From assembly GCA_003486945.1 (NCBI GenBank), contig DNFL01000110.1, positions 1 to 26,311 of the forward strand: a stretch of DNA of 26,311 nt, written 5' to 3'. The translations under genes and the position numbers were made by a program. This stretch comes from Hyphomonas sp. (GTDB taxonomy: Bacteria > Pseudomonadota > Alphaproteobacteria > Caulobacterales > Hyphomonadaceae). The notes beneath the pieces are model-generated. The model worked only from the letters and a program-made list of their open reading frames with translations. It had not been told where the DNA came from and did no database searches. Shown piece after piece: positions 1 through 6,460 of this stretch. The number at the start of each line of letters is the position of its first letter. Position 1 is the stretch's first letter.

Positions 1-759
1 GACGGCGACGAGTGGGTGCTCAACGGCCAGAAGGTCTGGACCTCCGGCGCCCACTATTCCGATTTCGGCATCCTCCTTGTCCGGACGAACCCGAAGGTTC
101 CGAAGCACAAGGGCCTCACCATGTTCATCGTCAACATGAAACAGCCCGGCGTCGAAGTCCGTCCGATCCACCAAGCTTCCGGCGGCCGCGAGTTCAACGA
201 AGTCTACTTCACCGACGTGCGCATCCCGGACACGGACCGCCTCGGCGAGGTGGGTGCCGGCTGGAAGGTCGCCCTCGTCACCCTGATGAACGAACGCCTC
301 GCTGTCGGCGGCTCGCCCGGTCCCGACTGGGGTGAGATCATGGCCTATGCCCGCGATGCCGGCACGCTCACCGACCAGGCCTTCCGCGAGAAACTCGCCG
401 ACTGGTATGTCGCCGCGCAGGGCTACAAACTGACGAAGTTCCGCACCCAGACGGCCCTCTCGCGCGGCCAGACACCGGGCCCGGAAAACTCGATCGGCAA
501 GATCATCACCGCCAACCACCTGCAGGACATCTGCAACTCGGCCATCGAGATGCAGGACCATTACGGCATCATCGCCGAACAGGACCGGATGCCGGCCGAT
601 GCCATCTTCCAGCAGAGCTTCATGTGGGCCCCCGGTCTGCGCATCGCCGGCGGCACCGATGAGATTCTCAAGAACATCATCGCCGAACGCGTCCTCGGCC
701 TCCCGCAGGACGTCCGCGTCGACAAGGACCTCGCCTTCGACGAAATGAAATCGGGCTGA
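1..759 (+). CDS. Acyl-CoA dehydrogenase family protein, 3' part (5' end outside window)
   Basis: The reading frame is open from the first base, so the N-terminus lies outside the window. About 250 residues are visible, roughly the C-terminal 60% of a family that usually has about 380-410 residues. The visible start (GDEWVLNGQKVWTSGAH) is the middle beta-domain of flavin-dependent acyl-CoA dehydrogenases. The end (GGTDEILKNIIAERVLGLP) is the hallmark C-terminal helix that contacts FAD across the dimer. Members oxidise acyl-CoA thioesters to 2-enoyl-CoA and pass electrons to ETF. The substrate cannot be read from this fragment; fatty, branched or steroid side-chain acyl-CoA are all possible. 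A GTG at position 16 is in frame but lies inside the conserved domain and is not the start. A strong terminator follows. Confidence 0.93.
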   Translation, partial: DGDEWVLNGQKVWTSGAHYSDFGILLVRTNPKVPKHKGLTMFIVNMKQPGVEVRPIHQASGGREFNEVYFTDVRIPDTDRLGEVGAGWKVALVTLMNERLAVGGSPGPDWGEIMAYARDAGTLTDQAFREKLADWYVAAQGYKLTKFRTQTALSRGQTPGPENSIGKIITANHLQDICNSAIEMQDHYGIIAEQDRMPADAIFQQSFMWAPGLRIAGGTDEILKNIIAERVLGLPQDVRVDKDLAFDEMKSG

Positions 760-780
760 GCCTGGAAGGCACACAAACGG

Positions 781-813
781 AAAGGGCGGCTTGCACATCA
801 GGCCGCCCTTTTT
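781..813 (+). terminator. Rho-independent terminator after the acyl-CoA dehydrogenase gene
   Basis: AAAGGGCGGC (781-790) pairs with GCCGCCCTTT (802-811) around an 11-nt loop, and a run of five T starts within the 3' arm (809-813). This is a textbook intrinsic terminator. It lies 21 bases past the dehydrogenase stop and just before the regulator gene, so the two genes are probably separate transcription units. Confidence 0.88.
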
Positions 814-825
814 CATGATGTCAGC

Positions 826-1440
826 ATGACTCAGCGCGGCTCCGCCCCTTCAGGATCACACCCGCTCGTGTGCCCGGCAGGCACGGTGCTCTTCCGCCCC
901 GACGATGCCTGTTCCGGCTTCGTCGTGCTTCGCAGCGGTTCAATCCGAGTGTCCCTGACCAGCTCCGGCGGCAAGGAGATCGTTCTTTACCGGGTCCGCC
1001 CCGGCGAAATCTGCTTGCAAACCTTTACCTGTCTTGCTGAAGGCCGCCTCTATTCTGCCGAAGGCATTGCCGAGACGGCGCTTGAAGGCGAGATCATCCC
1101 GCCACCGGAATATGAGCGCCGGCTCGCCGCAGATGCTGACTTCCGTCGGGCTGTATTCACCGCTGTCGCGCACCGTTTCGCGGACTTCGAGCACCTTGTC
1201 GAATCGCTTGCCGCAACCAGCATCGAAGCCCGCCTCGCCGGCGCGCTTATCTCGCTGGCCAACGACAAAGGCGAGCTGATCATCACTCATGAGGCACTCG
1301 CATCAGAAATCGGCTCGGCCCGCGAAGTGGTCAGCCGTCAACTCGCGCGGTTTGAACGGGCCGGTCTGGTTGTGCTTTCCCGGGGCAGAATCACGGTAAA
1401 ATCTTCCGGCGCACTGAAATCCAAGGCCGCTCCCCCATAG
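826..1440 (+). CDS. Crp/Fnr-family transcriptional regulator
   Basis: A 204-residue protein with the two-domain Crp/Fnr layout. An N-terminal jelly-roll sensor domain spans about residues 12-110 (PAGTVLFRPDD, VLRSGSIRVSL). A long dimer helix follows at about 110-135. A winged helix-turn-helix spans about 153-192 (LASEIGSAREVVSRQLARF, then GLVVLSRGRITV). Cysteines occur at 16, 29, 63 and 69. They do not reproduce the clustered N-terminal cysteines of classical Fnr, so an iron-sulfur cluster is not assured. The gene lies directly upstream of a small DUF2892 gene in the same orientation. That pairing recurs in alphaproteobacteria from general knowledge, and a palindrome sits between the two. The natural inference is that this regulator controls its neighbour. 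The effector cannot be told from sequence. The ATG at 826 is close behind the preceding terminator. Confidence 0.9.
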   Translation: MTQRGSAPSGSHPLVCPAGTVLFRPDDACSGFVVLRSGSIRVSLTSSGGKEIVLYRVRPGEICLQTFTCLAEGRLYSAEGIAETALEGEIIPPPEYERRLAADADFRRAVFTAVAHRFADFEHLVESLAATSIEARLAGALISLANDKGELIITHEALASEIGSAREVVSRQLARFERAGLVVLSRGRITVKSSGALKSKAAPP

Positions 1441-1450
1441 ATTCAGGCAA

Positions 1451-1467
1451 CGGTGACTTTGTCACCG
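1451..1467. promoter_or_regulatory. Perfect 7-bp-arm palindrome between the Crp/Fnr and DUF2892 genes
   Basis: CGGTGAC (1451-1457), TTT, GTCACCG (1461-1467). The dyad is perfect and centred about 60 bases before the DUF2892 start codon, 11 bases past the regulator stop. The inner GTGA-N5-TCAC resembles the CRP-type GTGA-N6-TCAC dyad with one base less spacing. It could be an operator for the adjacent regulator. A weak hairpin terminator is possible too, but no T-run follows. Confidence 0.45.
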
Positions 1468-1519
1468 ACGCACCGTCATGGCCCGTCTACTCTGCCTTCA
1501 CCAATCGAAGGAGCATCCC

Positions 1520-1717
1520 ATGTTCAAGACCAATGAAGGCACCATCGACCGCGCCCTGCGCGTCATCGTCGGCCTTGCCCTGATCGCCATCGTCTTCGTC
1601 GGCCCGCAGACCCCGTGGGGCTGGATCGGCCTCGTACCGCTCGCCACCGGCCTCATCGGCTGGTGCCCCGCCTACACCCTGCTCGGCATCAACACCTGCC
1701 CGATGAAGAAGGGCTGA
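1520..1717 (+). CDS. DUF2892 small inner-membrane protein
   Basis: A 65-residue protein of the DUF2892 (YgaP transmembrane-like) family. It starts MFKTNEGTIDRALRVIVG, has two hydrophobic segments (about 14-28 and 34-48) and ends with the conserved cysteine-containing tail GWCPAYTLLGINTCPMKKG (C49, C60). Related domains are found alone or fused to rhodanese domains in sulfur-handling proteins. A role in sulfur or redox stress is therefore possible but unproven. I chose ATG 1520 because GAAGGAG (1507-1513) sits 6 bases before it and the family begins here; an in-frame ATG at 1478 lacks such support. The gene is probably controlled by the upstream Crp/Fnr regulator. It converges with the next gene with only 3 bases between stops. 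Confidence 0.9.
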   Translation: MFKTNEGTIDRALRVIVGLALIAIVFVGPQTPWGWIGLVPLATGLIGWCPAYTLLGINTCPMKKG

Positions 1718-1720
1718 AGC

Positions 1721-2302
1721 CTACTCCTCGGCGCGCGTCTCTGCCGCGATGAACGAAGCCAACTCGCTGACGCATGCCCGCCCGGCATCCGTCAGCGCCT
1801 TCGCCCTCGCTGCGTTCGTTGCGTCCAGCGCTATAGCCGAAGTCGCAAGGCTCGTCTGTGCCACCACAGCGCGCCGGCGGCCCATCAGCAGCGTCGCGTC
1901 CAGCCGGCAGCGCGCCGTCTCGCCAAAAAGCGTGAACTCCGACACTCGCCAGGCCAGCTCGAACTCCGCCGGCCCGGATGCATCCGCAGACATCGCTGCA
2001 TACCGCCCCTCACCGCCGAGCGAATCGAGCAGGGCTGTCTGCATCATCTGCGTCGCATTGTCCGTCCACTGCACACCGCGCACGATGCGCAGCCCGCCAT
2101 TGCCATCCTCTGCCGCAATCGCGCGGCCGGAGAAAAGACGCGAAGCTTCCGGTTCACGAATGGTGATCGTCGCCTGCAACCGGTGCATCGGCTGCATCGG
2201 CCCGATCCGGTAATAGGCCTCCGGCGCCTCGGCGCGCTCGATCACATTCACGCAGGCCGCAAGGCTCACCAGCCCGGCTGCAATCATCAGCTTCCGGATC
2301 AT
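1721..2302 (-). CDS. ABC-type transport auxiliary lipoprotein (PqiC/MlaD-system type)
   Basis: A 193-residue protein with a lipoprotein signal peptide. A short basic N-terminus (MIRKLMIAAG) leads into lipobox LAAC with lipidated C17, followed by a domain of the ABC_trans_aux type (YYRIGPM near residue 30; RLFSGRAIAAEDGNGGLRIV in the middle). In related systems this lipoprotein sits in the outer membrane and works with the MCE-domain protein and the ABC complex. It is the last gene of the mlaE-mlaF-mlaD operon. Its ATG overlaps the mlaD stop in an ATGA, implying translational coupling. Family assignment rests on operon position, length and the lipobox as well as the domain pattern. Confidence 0.83.
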   Translation of the reverse strand: MIRKLMIAAGLVSLAACVNVIERAEAPEAYYRIGPMQPMHRLQATITIREPEASRLFSGRAIAAEDGNGGLRIVRGVQWTDNATQMMQTALLDSLGGEGRYAAMSADASGPAEFELAWRVSEFTLFGETARCRLDATLLMGRRRAVVAQTSLATSAIALDATNAARAKALTDAGRACVSELASFIAAETRAEE

Positions 2303-3255
2303 TTGCGTTTCTCCTCATAAGGCACAGGCTCACCTACGATAAAGCCCTGCGGATTGCGCTCGAGCTCGCGCACCGCGCGGTCCAGCCGGTTGATCAGCAC
2401 GCGAAGGTCCTGGCTCGCCGCCGATGTGTTTTCGAAGGTCACGGTCGCCGGCCCGTCGATCAGCGCGGTGGCCGCGTCCACGGCTTTCGTGCTGGACTCC
2501 AGCGTCCCGGTCGCCGCATCCGCCACCTTGCGGAAATCGCCGACCAGGATTTTCAGGTCCTCGCCCGCTTCAGCAAGCCCCGTCTCTGCCGACTTGCTGA
2601 GCGCCTGCAGGTCATTCGACGCCGCCTCGAACGCCACCGACGCTGCCGACATATCCTTCAGCGTCGTGCTCGCCTGCGCGCCCAGCCCATCTTCCGCCGC
2701 CAGCATGCCCGTGAACGATTTCACATTCTGCAGCGTCGATCCGACCGCCTCGATATTTTCATCCGTCAGCAGAAGGTTCATCCGCTCGATCGTCAGGTTC
2801 GCCCGGCCCAGCGCCTCGGCACTCCCGGCAACGATCTGGTCAACAAGCGTGCGCTCCGACCGGATGATCGGCACCGGCCCGCCGGGCCGGCCTTCCAGCA
2901 GCGGTCCCTTGCCCGCGCTGATCTGCACATAGGTAATGCCCGTGATGCCGGCCAGCTGGATTGTCGCGGTCGAATCTTCCCGCACCGGCGCCTCACGCGA
3001 CACCCTGATCCGTACCCGGACCTTCGACTGGTCATTCTTGTCAATGCGAACGGTCGCCACTTCGCCGACCTTGACGCCGATATAGCGCACGCCCGCGCCT
3101 TCCTCGAGCGAGACCGGCCCTTCGAACACAATGTCATACACCTTGTAATCCCGCCGGAATTCCGATTGGCCAAGCCAGAGCACGAAGCTCGCCATCGCTG
3201 CCGCCGCAAGGATCACGAGAGCGCCGATCAGGGCATAATTTGCGCGCGTTTCCAT
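2299..3255 (-). CDS. mlaD: MlaD-family MCE-domain phospholipid transport protein
   Basis: A 318-residue protein. One N-terminal membrane anchor (about residues 8-28) is followed by a periplasmic MCE domain (about 38-118, with EEGAGVRYIGVKVGEVATV and LAGITGITYVQI). A long helical C-terminal region (about 140-300) is rich in Ala, Ser and Thr. MCE proteins form hexameric rings that carry phospholipids between inner and outer membranes. The extended helical tail makes it longer than E. coli MlaD (about 183 residues) and closer to the MCE proteins of alphaproteobacteria and plastids. It lies 7 bases downstream of mlaF and overlaps the lipoprotein gene by 4 bases. It should act in the periplasm, docked on the MlaE/MlaF complex. 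Confidence 0.92.
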   Translation of the reverse strand: METRANYALIGALVILAAAAMASFVLWLGQSEFRRDYKVYDIVFEGPVSLEEGAGVRYIGVKVGEVATVRIDKNDQSKVRVRIRVSREAPVREDSTATIQLAGITGITYVQISAGKGPLLEGRPGGPVPIIRSERTLVDQIVAGSAEALGRANLTIERMNLLLTDENIEAVGSTLQNVKSFTGMLAAEDGLGAQASTTLKDMSAASVAFEAASNDLQALSKSAETGLAEAGEDLKILVGDFRKVADAATGTLESSTKAVDAATALIDGPATVTFENTSAASQDLRVLINRLDRAVRELERNPQGFIVGEPVPYEEKRK

Positions 3256-3262
3256 CTCTGCC

Positions 3263-4042
3263 TCATGCCTTCTCTTCGTTCACCGGCGCAGCGGCGCGTC
3301 CGCGCGGCCCGCCAAAGTATTCCTGAATCCACGGATGGTCGACCTGCCTCAACTCGGCAATCGTGCCCACCGCCAGCACTTTCTTCTCGCCCAGCACCGC
3401 AATCCGGTCACACGTCGCCTGCAACGTGTCGACATCATGCGTCACTAGGAACACGGTCAGCCCCAGCGCCCGCTGGAGCGAGCGCACCAGCGCATCAAAC
3501 CCGGCGGCCGTGATCGGATCGAGCCCCGCCGTCGGCTCGTCGAGGAACAACAGCTCCGGGTCCAGCGCCAGCGCCCGCGCCAACGCCGCCCGCTTGCGCA
3601 TCCCGCCCGAAAGGTCAGACGGATACTTGTCGCCCGCGCTCGCCTGCAATCCCGCCAGCCGGATCTTCATGTCCGCAAGGTCATGCCTCAGCGCCGGCGA
3701 GAGCAGCGTATGCTCCTTCATCGGCACCATCACATTCTCGCGCACCGTCAGGTTCGAGAAGAGCGCCCCATCCTGGAACATGATGCCCCAACGCCGCTCC
3801 ACAGCCGTGCGGTCTTCCCGCGACAGCGTCTCCAGCGTCTGCCCGAACACTTCGATATGCCCGCTCTCTGGCGGCTTCAACCCGGTGATCGCGCGCAACA
3901 ACACAGACTTACCGCACCCCGAAGGCCCGATTATGCCGATAATCTCCCCACGGAGGATATCAAGATCGAGATGCTCAAGAACGGGATTCGACCCGAACGC
4001 CACCTTGAGATCCCGTATACGGATGATCGGCTCGGCGCTCAT
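3263..4042 (-). CDS. mlaF: MlaF-type ABC transporter ATP-binding protein
   Basis: A 259-residue ABC ATPase with all motifs intact: Walker A GPSGCGKS (39-46), Q-loop at about 90, signature LSGGM (144-148), Walker B LLFLDEP (164-170), D-loop GLDP and switch histidine H202 in VTHD. It is the cytoplasmic motor for the MlaE permease in phospholipid trafficking to maintain outer-membrane asymmetry. The frame can be read upstream to 4303, but that stretch is an antisense-like Cys/Ala/Gly-rich sequence inside mlaE. The true start is the ATG at 4042, which overlaps the mlaE stop in ATGA and begins MSAEPIIRIRDLKVAFG, the normal family N-terminus. Confidence 0.95.
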   Translation of the reverse strand: MSAEPIIRIRDLKVAFGSNPVLEHLDLDILRGEIIGIIGPSGCGKSVLLRAITGLKPPESGHIEVFGQTLETLSREDRTAVERRWGIMFQDGALFSNLTVRENVMVPMKEHTLLSPALRHDLADMKIRLAGLQASAGDKYPSDLSGGMRKRAALARALALDPELLFLDEPTAGLDPITAAGFDALVRSLQRALGLTVFLVTHDVDTLQATCDRIAVLGEKKVLAVGTIAELRQVDHPWIQEYFGGPRGRAAAPVNEEKA

Positions 4043-5163
4043 ATGCCAAGCTCCATGTAGAAGATCGCAAACAGCGCATCCAGCACGATCACCGCAAAGA
4101 TCGCCTGCACCACAGATGTCGTCGTCGCCTTGCCCAGAGATTGCACGCTCCCGCCCGTCAGCAGCCCCTGCCGGCACGCAATCAGCGCCACCACAAGCCC
4201 GAACACCGGCGCCTTCGACATCCCCACCCAGAACTGGTCCAGCGGCACAGAGGCGCGCATCCGCTCCAGGAACACGGTCGGGTTGATGTCGAGCGAGGTC
4301 CACCCCACCAACATCCCGCCCGCAATTCCCGCCAGCGTCGCCACAAAAGCCAGGGCCGGTGTCACCACCACCATCGCCATCACGCGCGGCGCCACCAGCA
4401 CATCCATCGGCTTCAGGCCGAGCGTCTGCATCGCATCGATTTCCTGGCGCATCTTCATCGTCCCGATCTGCGCGGTGAACGAAGAATTCGTTCGCCCTGC
4501 CAGCACGATCCCCGTCAGCACCACGCCAAACTCGCGCAGCATCGAAAAGCCGATCAGCTCGACCGTGAAAATCTCGAGATCAAAATCCCGCAGTGTCGTC
4601 GCGCCGATATACGCCACCACCATGCCGACAAAGAAAGACAGGAACGCGATGATCGGCACGGCGTTCAGCCCCGCCTCTTCCATCACCGATACGATTGACG
4701 TCCAGCGCAGCTTCCACGGCTGCAGCATCAGGCGCACAATCGTCGCCATCGTCTCGCCGAGGAAAGCCAGCGTCGCCGTCGTCTCGCGCAGCACCGCCAC
4801 AAAGCCGCGCCCCAGCCGCTCCAGCACATCGACTAGCCCGTGCGGCGCCTTCGGCTTTACCTCCTGCGGATCGGAAACCTTGTGCACCTGCGCAATCAGG
4901 CTCGCCGCGGAGGCATGCACGCCCTGCAGCGCGCCCTCGCCCAGCCCCGCCTTGCGCATCGCGCGGTCAACCACGAACGCTCCCGCCGTGTCGATCCGCC
5001 CCAATCCGGAGACATCAATCCGCGCCCCCACCGGCAGGGTCACCGCCGCAAACGCCGCCTCTACGCCATGCAAAGTCGCCACGGTCCAGTCTCCGGATAA
5101 CCGGAGCACCGTTCCTTCGCCGCTCTCATCAAGCGCGAATCCGGGGTCGACAGCAGGTTGCAT
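4039..5163 (-). CDS. mlaE: MlaE-family permease with N-terminal STAS domain
   Basis: A 374-residue protein. The N-terminal ~95 residues form a STAS domain (LRLSGDWTVATLHGVEAAF, then IDVSGLGRIDTAGAFVVDRA). The MlaE permease domain follows from about 120 to the end, with several membrane helices and the conserved loop ELIGFSMLREFGVVLTGIVL, plus AGRTNSSFTAQIGTMK. In E. coli the STAS protein MlaB is separate and binds MlaF; here it is fused to the permease, an arrangement common in alphaproteobacteria. It is the first gene of a four-gene operon with 4-base overlap into mlaF. The gene is divergent from the dipeptide epimerase gene with 87 bases between starts. Confidence 0.94.
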   Translation of the reverse strand: MQPAVDPGFALDESGEGTVLRLSGDWTVATLHGVEAAFAAVTLPVGARIDVSGLGRIDTAGAFVVDRAMRKAGLGEGALQGVHASAASLIAQVHKVSDPQEVKPKAPHGLVDVLERLGRGFVAVLRETTATLAFLGETMATIVRLMLQPWKLRWTSIVSVMEEAGLNAVPIIAFLSFFVGMVVAYIGATTLRDFDLEIFTVELIGFSMLREFGVVLTGIVLAGRTNSSFTAQIGTMKMRQEIDAMQTLGLKPMDVLVAPRVMAMVVVTPALAFVATLAGIAGGMLVGWTSLDINPTVFLERMRASVPLDQFWVGMSKAPVFGLVVALIACRQGLLTGGSVQSLGKATTTSVVQAIFAVIVLDALFAIFYMELGI

Positions 5164-5250
5164 GTTCCGTACTTGGCCTGACAGACTAGCAAAACATGCT
5201 TAATCACAGGGCTGACCAGTCCAACTGATTTCGCCCTATAGGGTTAACCG
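5164..5250. promoter_or_regulatory. Divergent promoter region with two overlapping palindromes
   Basis: These 87 bases separate the divergent mla operon and epimerase gene and should hold both promoters. Next to the epimerase ATG are two overlapping perfect palindromes, CCCTATAGGG (5234-5243) and GGTTAACC (5242-5249). No purine-rich ribosome binding site precedes the ATG at 5251. TATAGG could serve as a -10 element, which would make a leaderless transcript. That reading is inference only. Confidence 0.4.
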
Positions 5251-6234
5251 ATGAGCAAGCTCCGGCTCGAAACCGCGCAGATTTCCTCGCCGCTGCGCGC
5301 CGCCTTCGCCATTTCGCGCGGGTCGAAGACACATGCTGAAACCATCCGTGTCACGCTGACCGGCGGCCCCCATGCCGGCCGCGGCGAGGCCGTGCCCTAT
5401 GCTCGCTACGGCGAAACGCCTGAAACCGTGCTCGCAGCTATCGCATCCCTCCGCGCCGAAATCGAATCCGGCCTCACCCGTGAGGCTCTTCAGTCCCGCC
5501 TGCCCGCCGGCGCCGCCCGCTGCGCGCTCGACTGCGCCTACTGGGACCTCGAAGCCAAACGCACCGGCACTCCGGTCTGGCGCCTCGCCGGCCTTCCCGA
5601 ACCGAAACCCGTCGACACCGCCGTCACCATCACGCTCGATACCCCCGAAGCGATGGCCACCGCCGCGAAAGCCGCGCCCGGCAAGCTCCTGAAACTCAAG
5701 CTCGGCGGCCCGGAAGACATGGAACGTCTGAAAGCCGTCCACACGGCCCGTCCAGACGCCCGCCTCATCGCCGACGCCAACGAAGCCCTCGCCCCTGACG
5801 CCTGGCCCGCCCTCGCCAAAGCCGCCGCCAGCCTCGGCGTCGTGCTGATCGAACAGCCCTTTCCCGCCGGAAAAGACAGCCTGCTGATGAAACGCCCCGG
5901 CCCCGTCGCCGTCTGCGCGGATGAAAGCGCCCACACGAGCGCCGACATCCAGACGCTGGCCAAATCCTACGACGCCGTGAACGTGAAACTCGACAAGGCC
6001 GGCGGCTTTACCGAAGCTCTCGCGATGATACGAACCGCACGCGAAGCCGGCATGGGCGTGATGATCGGCTGCATGGTCGCCGGCTCCCTCTCCATGGCCC
6101 CCGCCGCTCTCCTCGCAAGCCTCACCGACGCCGCTGACCTCGACGGCCCCCTCTGGCTCGCCGAAGACATCGCCCACGCCCTCACCTGGACCGGCGCCAC
6201 TCTGTCCCCCCCAACTCCGGAACTCTGGGGCTGA
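5251..6234 (+). CDS. Dipeptide epimerase (enolase superfamily)
   Basis: A 327-residue protein of the muconate-lactonising/dipeptide-epimerase subgroup of the enolase superfamily. The capping domain spans about residues 1-110 (PLRAAFAISRGSKTHAE). The barrel carries the catalytic KxK pair (K148, K150 in LLKLKLGG), metal ligands D175 (DANEA), E201 (IEQPF) and D224 (CADES), and the second-face lysine in NVKLDKAGG (about 246-249). Known members epimerise L-Ala-D/L-Glu from murein turnover. Closely related proteins in proteobacteria are annotated DgcA (N-acetyl-D-glutamate racemase), so the substrate is uncertain. No partner such as DgcN is adjacent. Murein peptide recycling would fit an organism with the elongasome genes nearby, but that is only suggestive. 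Confidence 0.9.
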   Translation: MSKLRLETAQISSPLRAAFAISRGSKTHAETIRVTLTGGPHAGRGEAVPYARYGETPETVLAAIASLRAEIESGLTREALQSRLPAGAARCALDCAYWDLEAKRTGTPVWRLAGLPEPKPVDTAVTITLDTPEAMATAAKAAPGKLLKLKLGGPEDMERLKAVHTARPDARLIADANEALAPDAWPALAKAAASLGVVLIEQPFPAGKDSLLMKRPGPVAVCADESAHTSADIQTLAKSYDAVNVKLDKAGGFTEALAMIRTAREAGMGVMIGCMVAGSLSMAPAALLASLTDAADLDGPLWLAEDIAHALTWTGATLSPPTPELWG

Positions 6235-6282
6235 GGCAAAGTTTGAATCGCCTGTAACGACCAGCAAACCCCGCAGACAAGA

Positions 6283-6305
6283 AAACGAGCGAATCAAGCT
6301 CGTTT
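6283..6305. terminator. Possible bidirectional terminator between convergent genes
   Basis: AAACGAGC (6283-6290) pairs with GCTCGTTT (6298-6305) around a 7-nt loop. A-rich bases lie on the left and T-rich bases on the right, as expected for a hairpin that stops transcription from both sides. It lies in the 226-base gap between the epimerase (+) and ABC-F (-) stops. The U-tract is short, so it is weaker than the terminator at 781. I see nothing else firm in the gap. Confidence 0.5.
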
Positions 6306-6460
6306 CGCTTCCCATACTATCATCCCGGCAAAAGCTGGAAGCCAGAGGCCGCTTAGCGTATCGCCTCAAGTCTGAGTTGCCGGCTATCGCCGAGGCGACT
6401 GGAAACAAAGCTGAGAACACAAATAAATCGGTTGAGCGCCCACGCGCCCCAACTCAGCGG

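Noticed and set aside
4043..4303. N-terminal extension of mlaF up to 4303
   Set aside because: It runs through the mlaE coding sequence, is Ala/Gly/Cys-rich, and the family N-terminus begins at the ATGA overlap at 4042.
5236..6420. 394-codon open frame on the minus strand
   Set aside because: It is antisense to the dipeptide epimerase, whose catalytic residues are intact; composition is Gly/Phe/Val-rich and unlike a protein.
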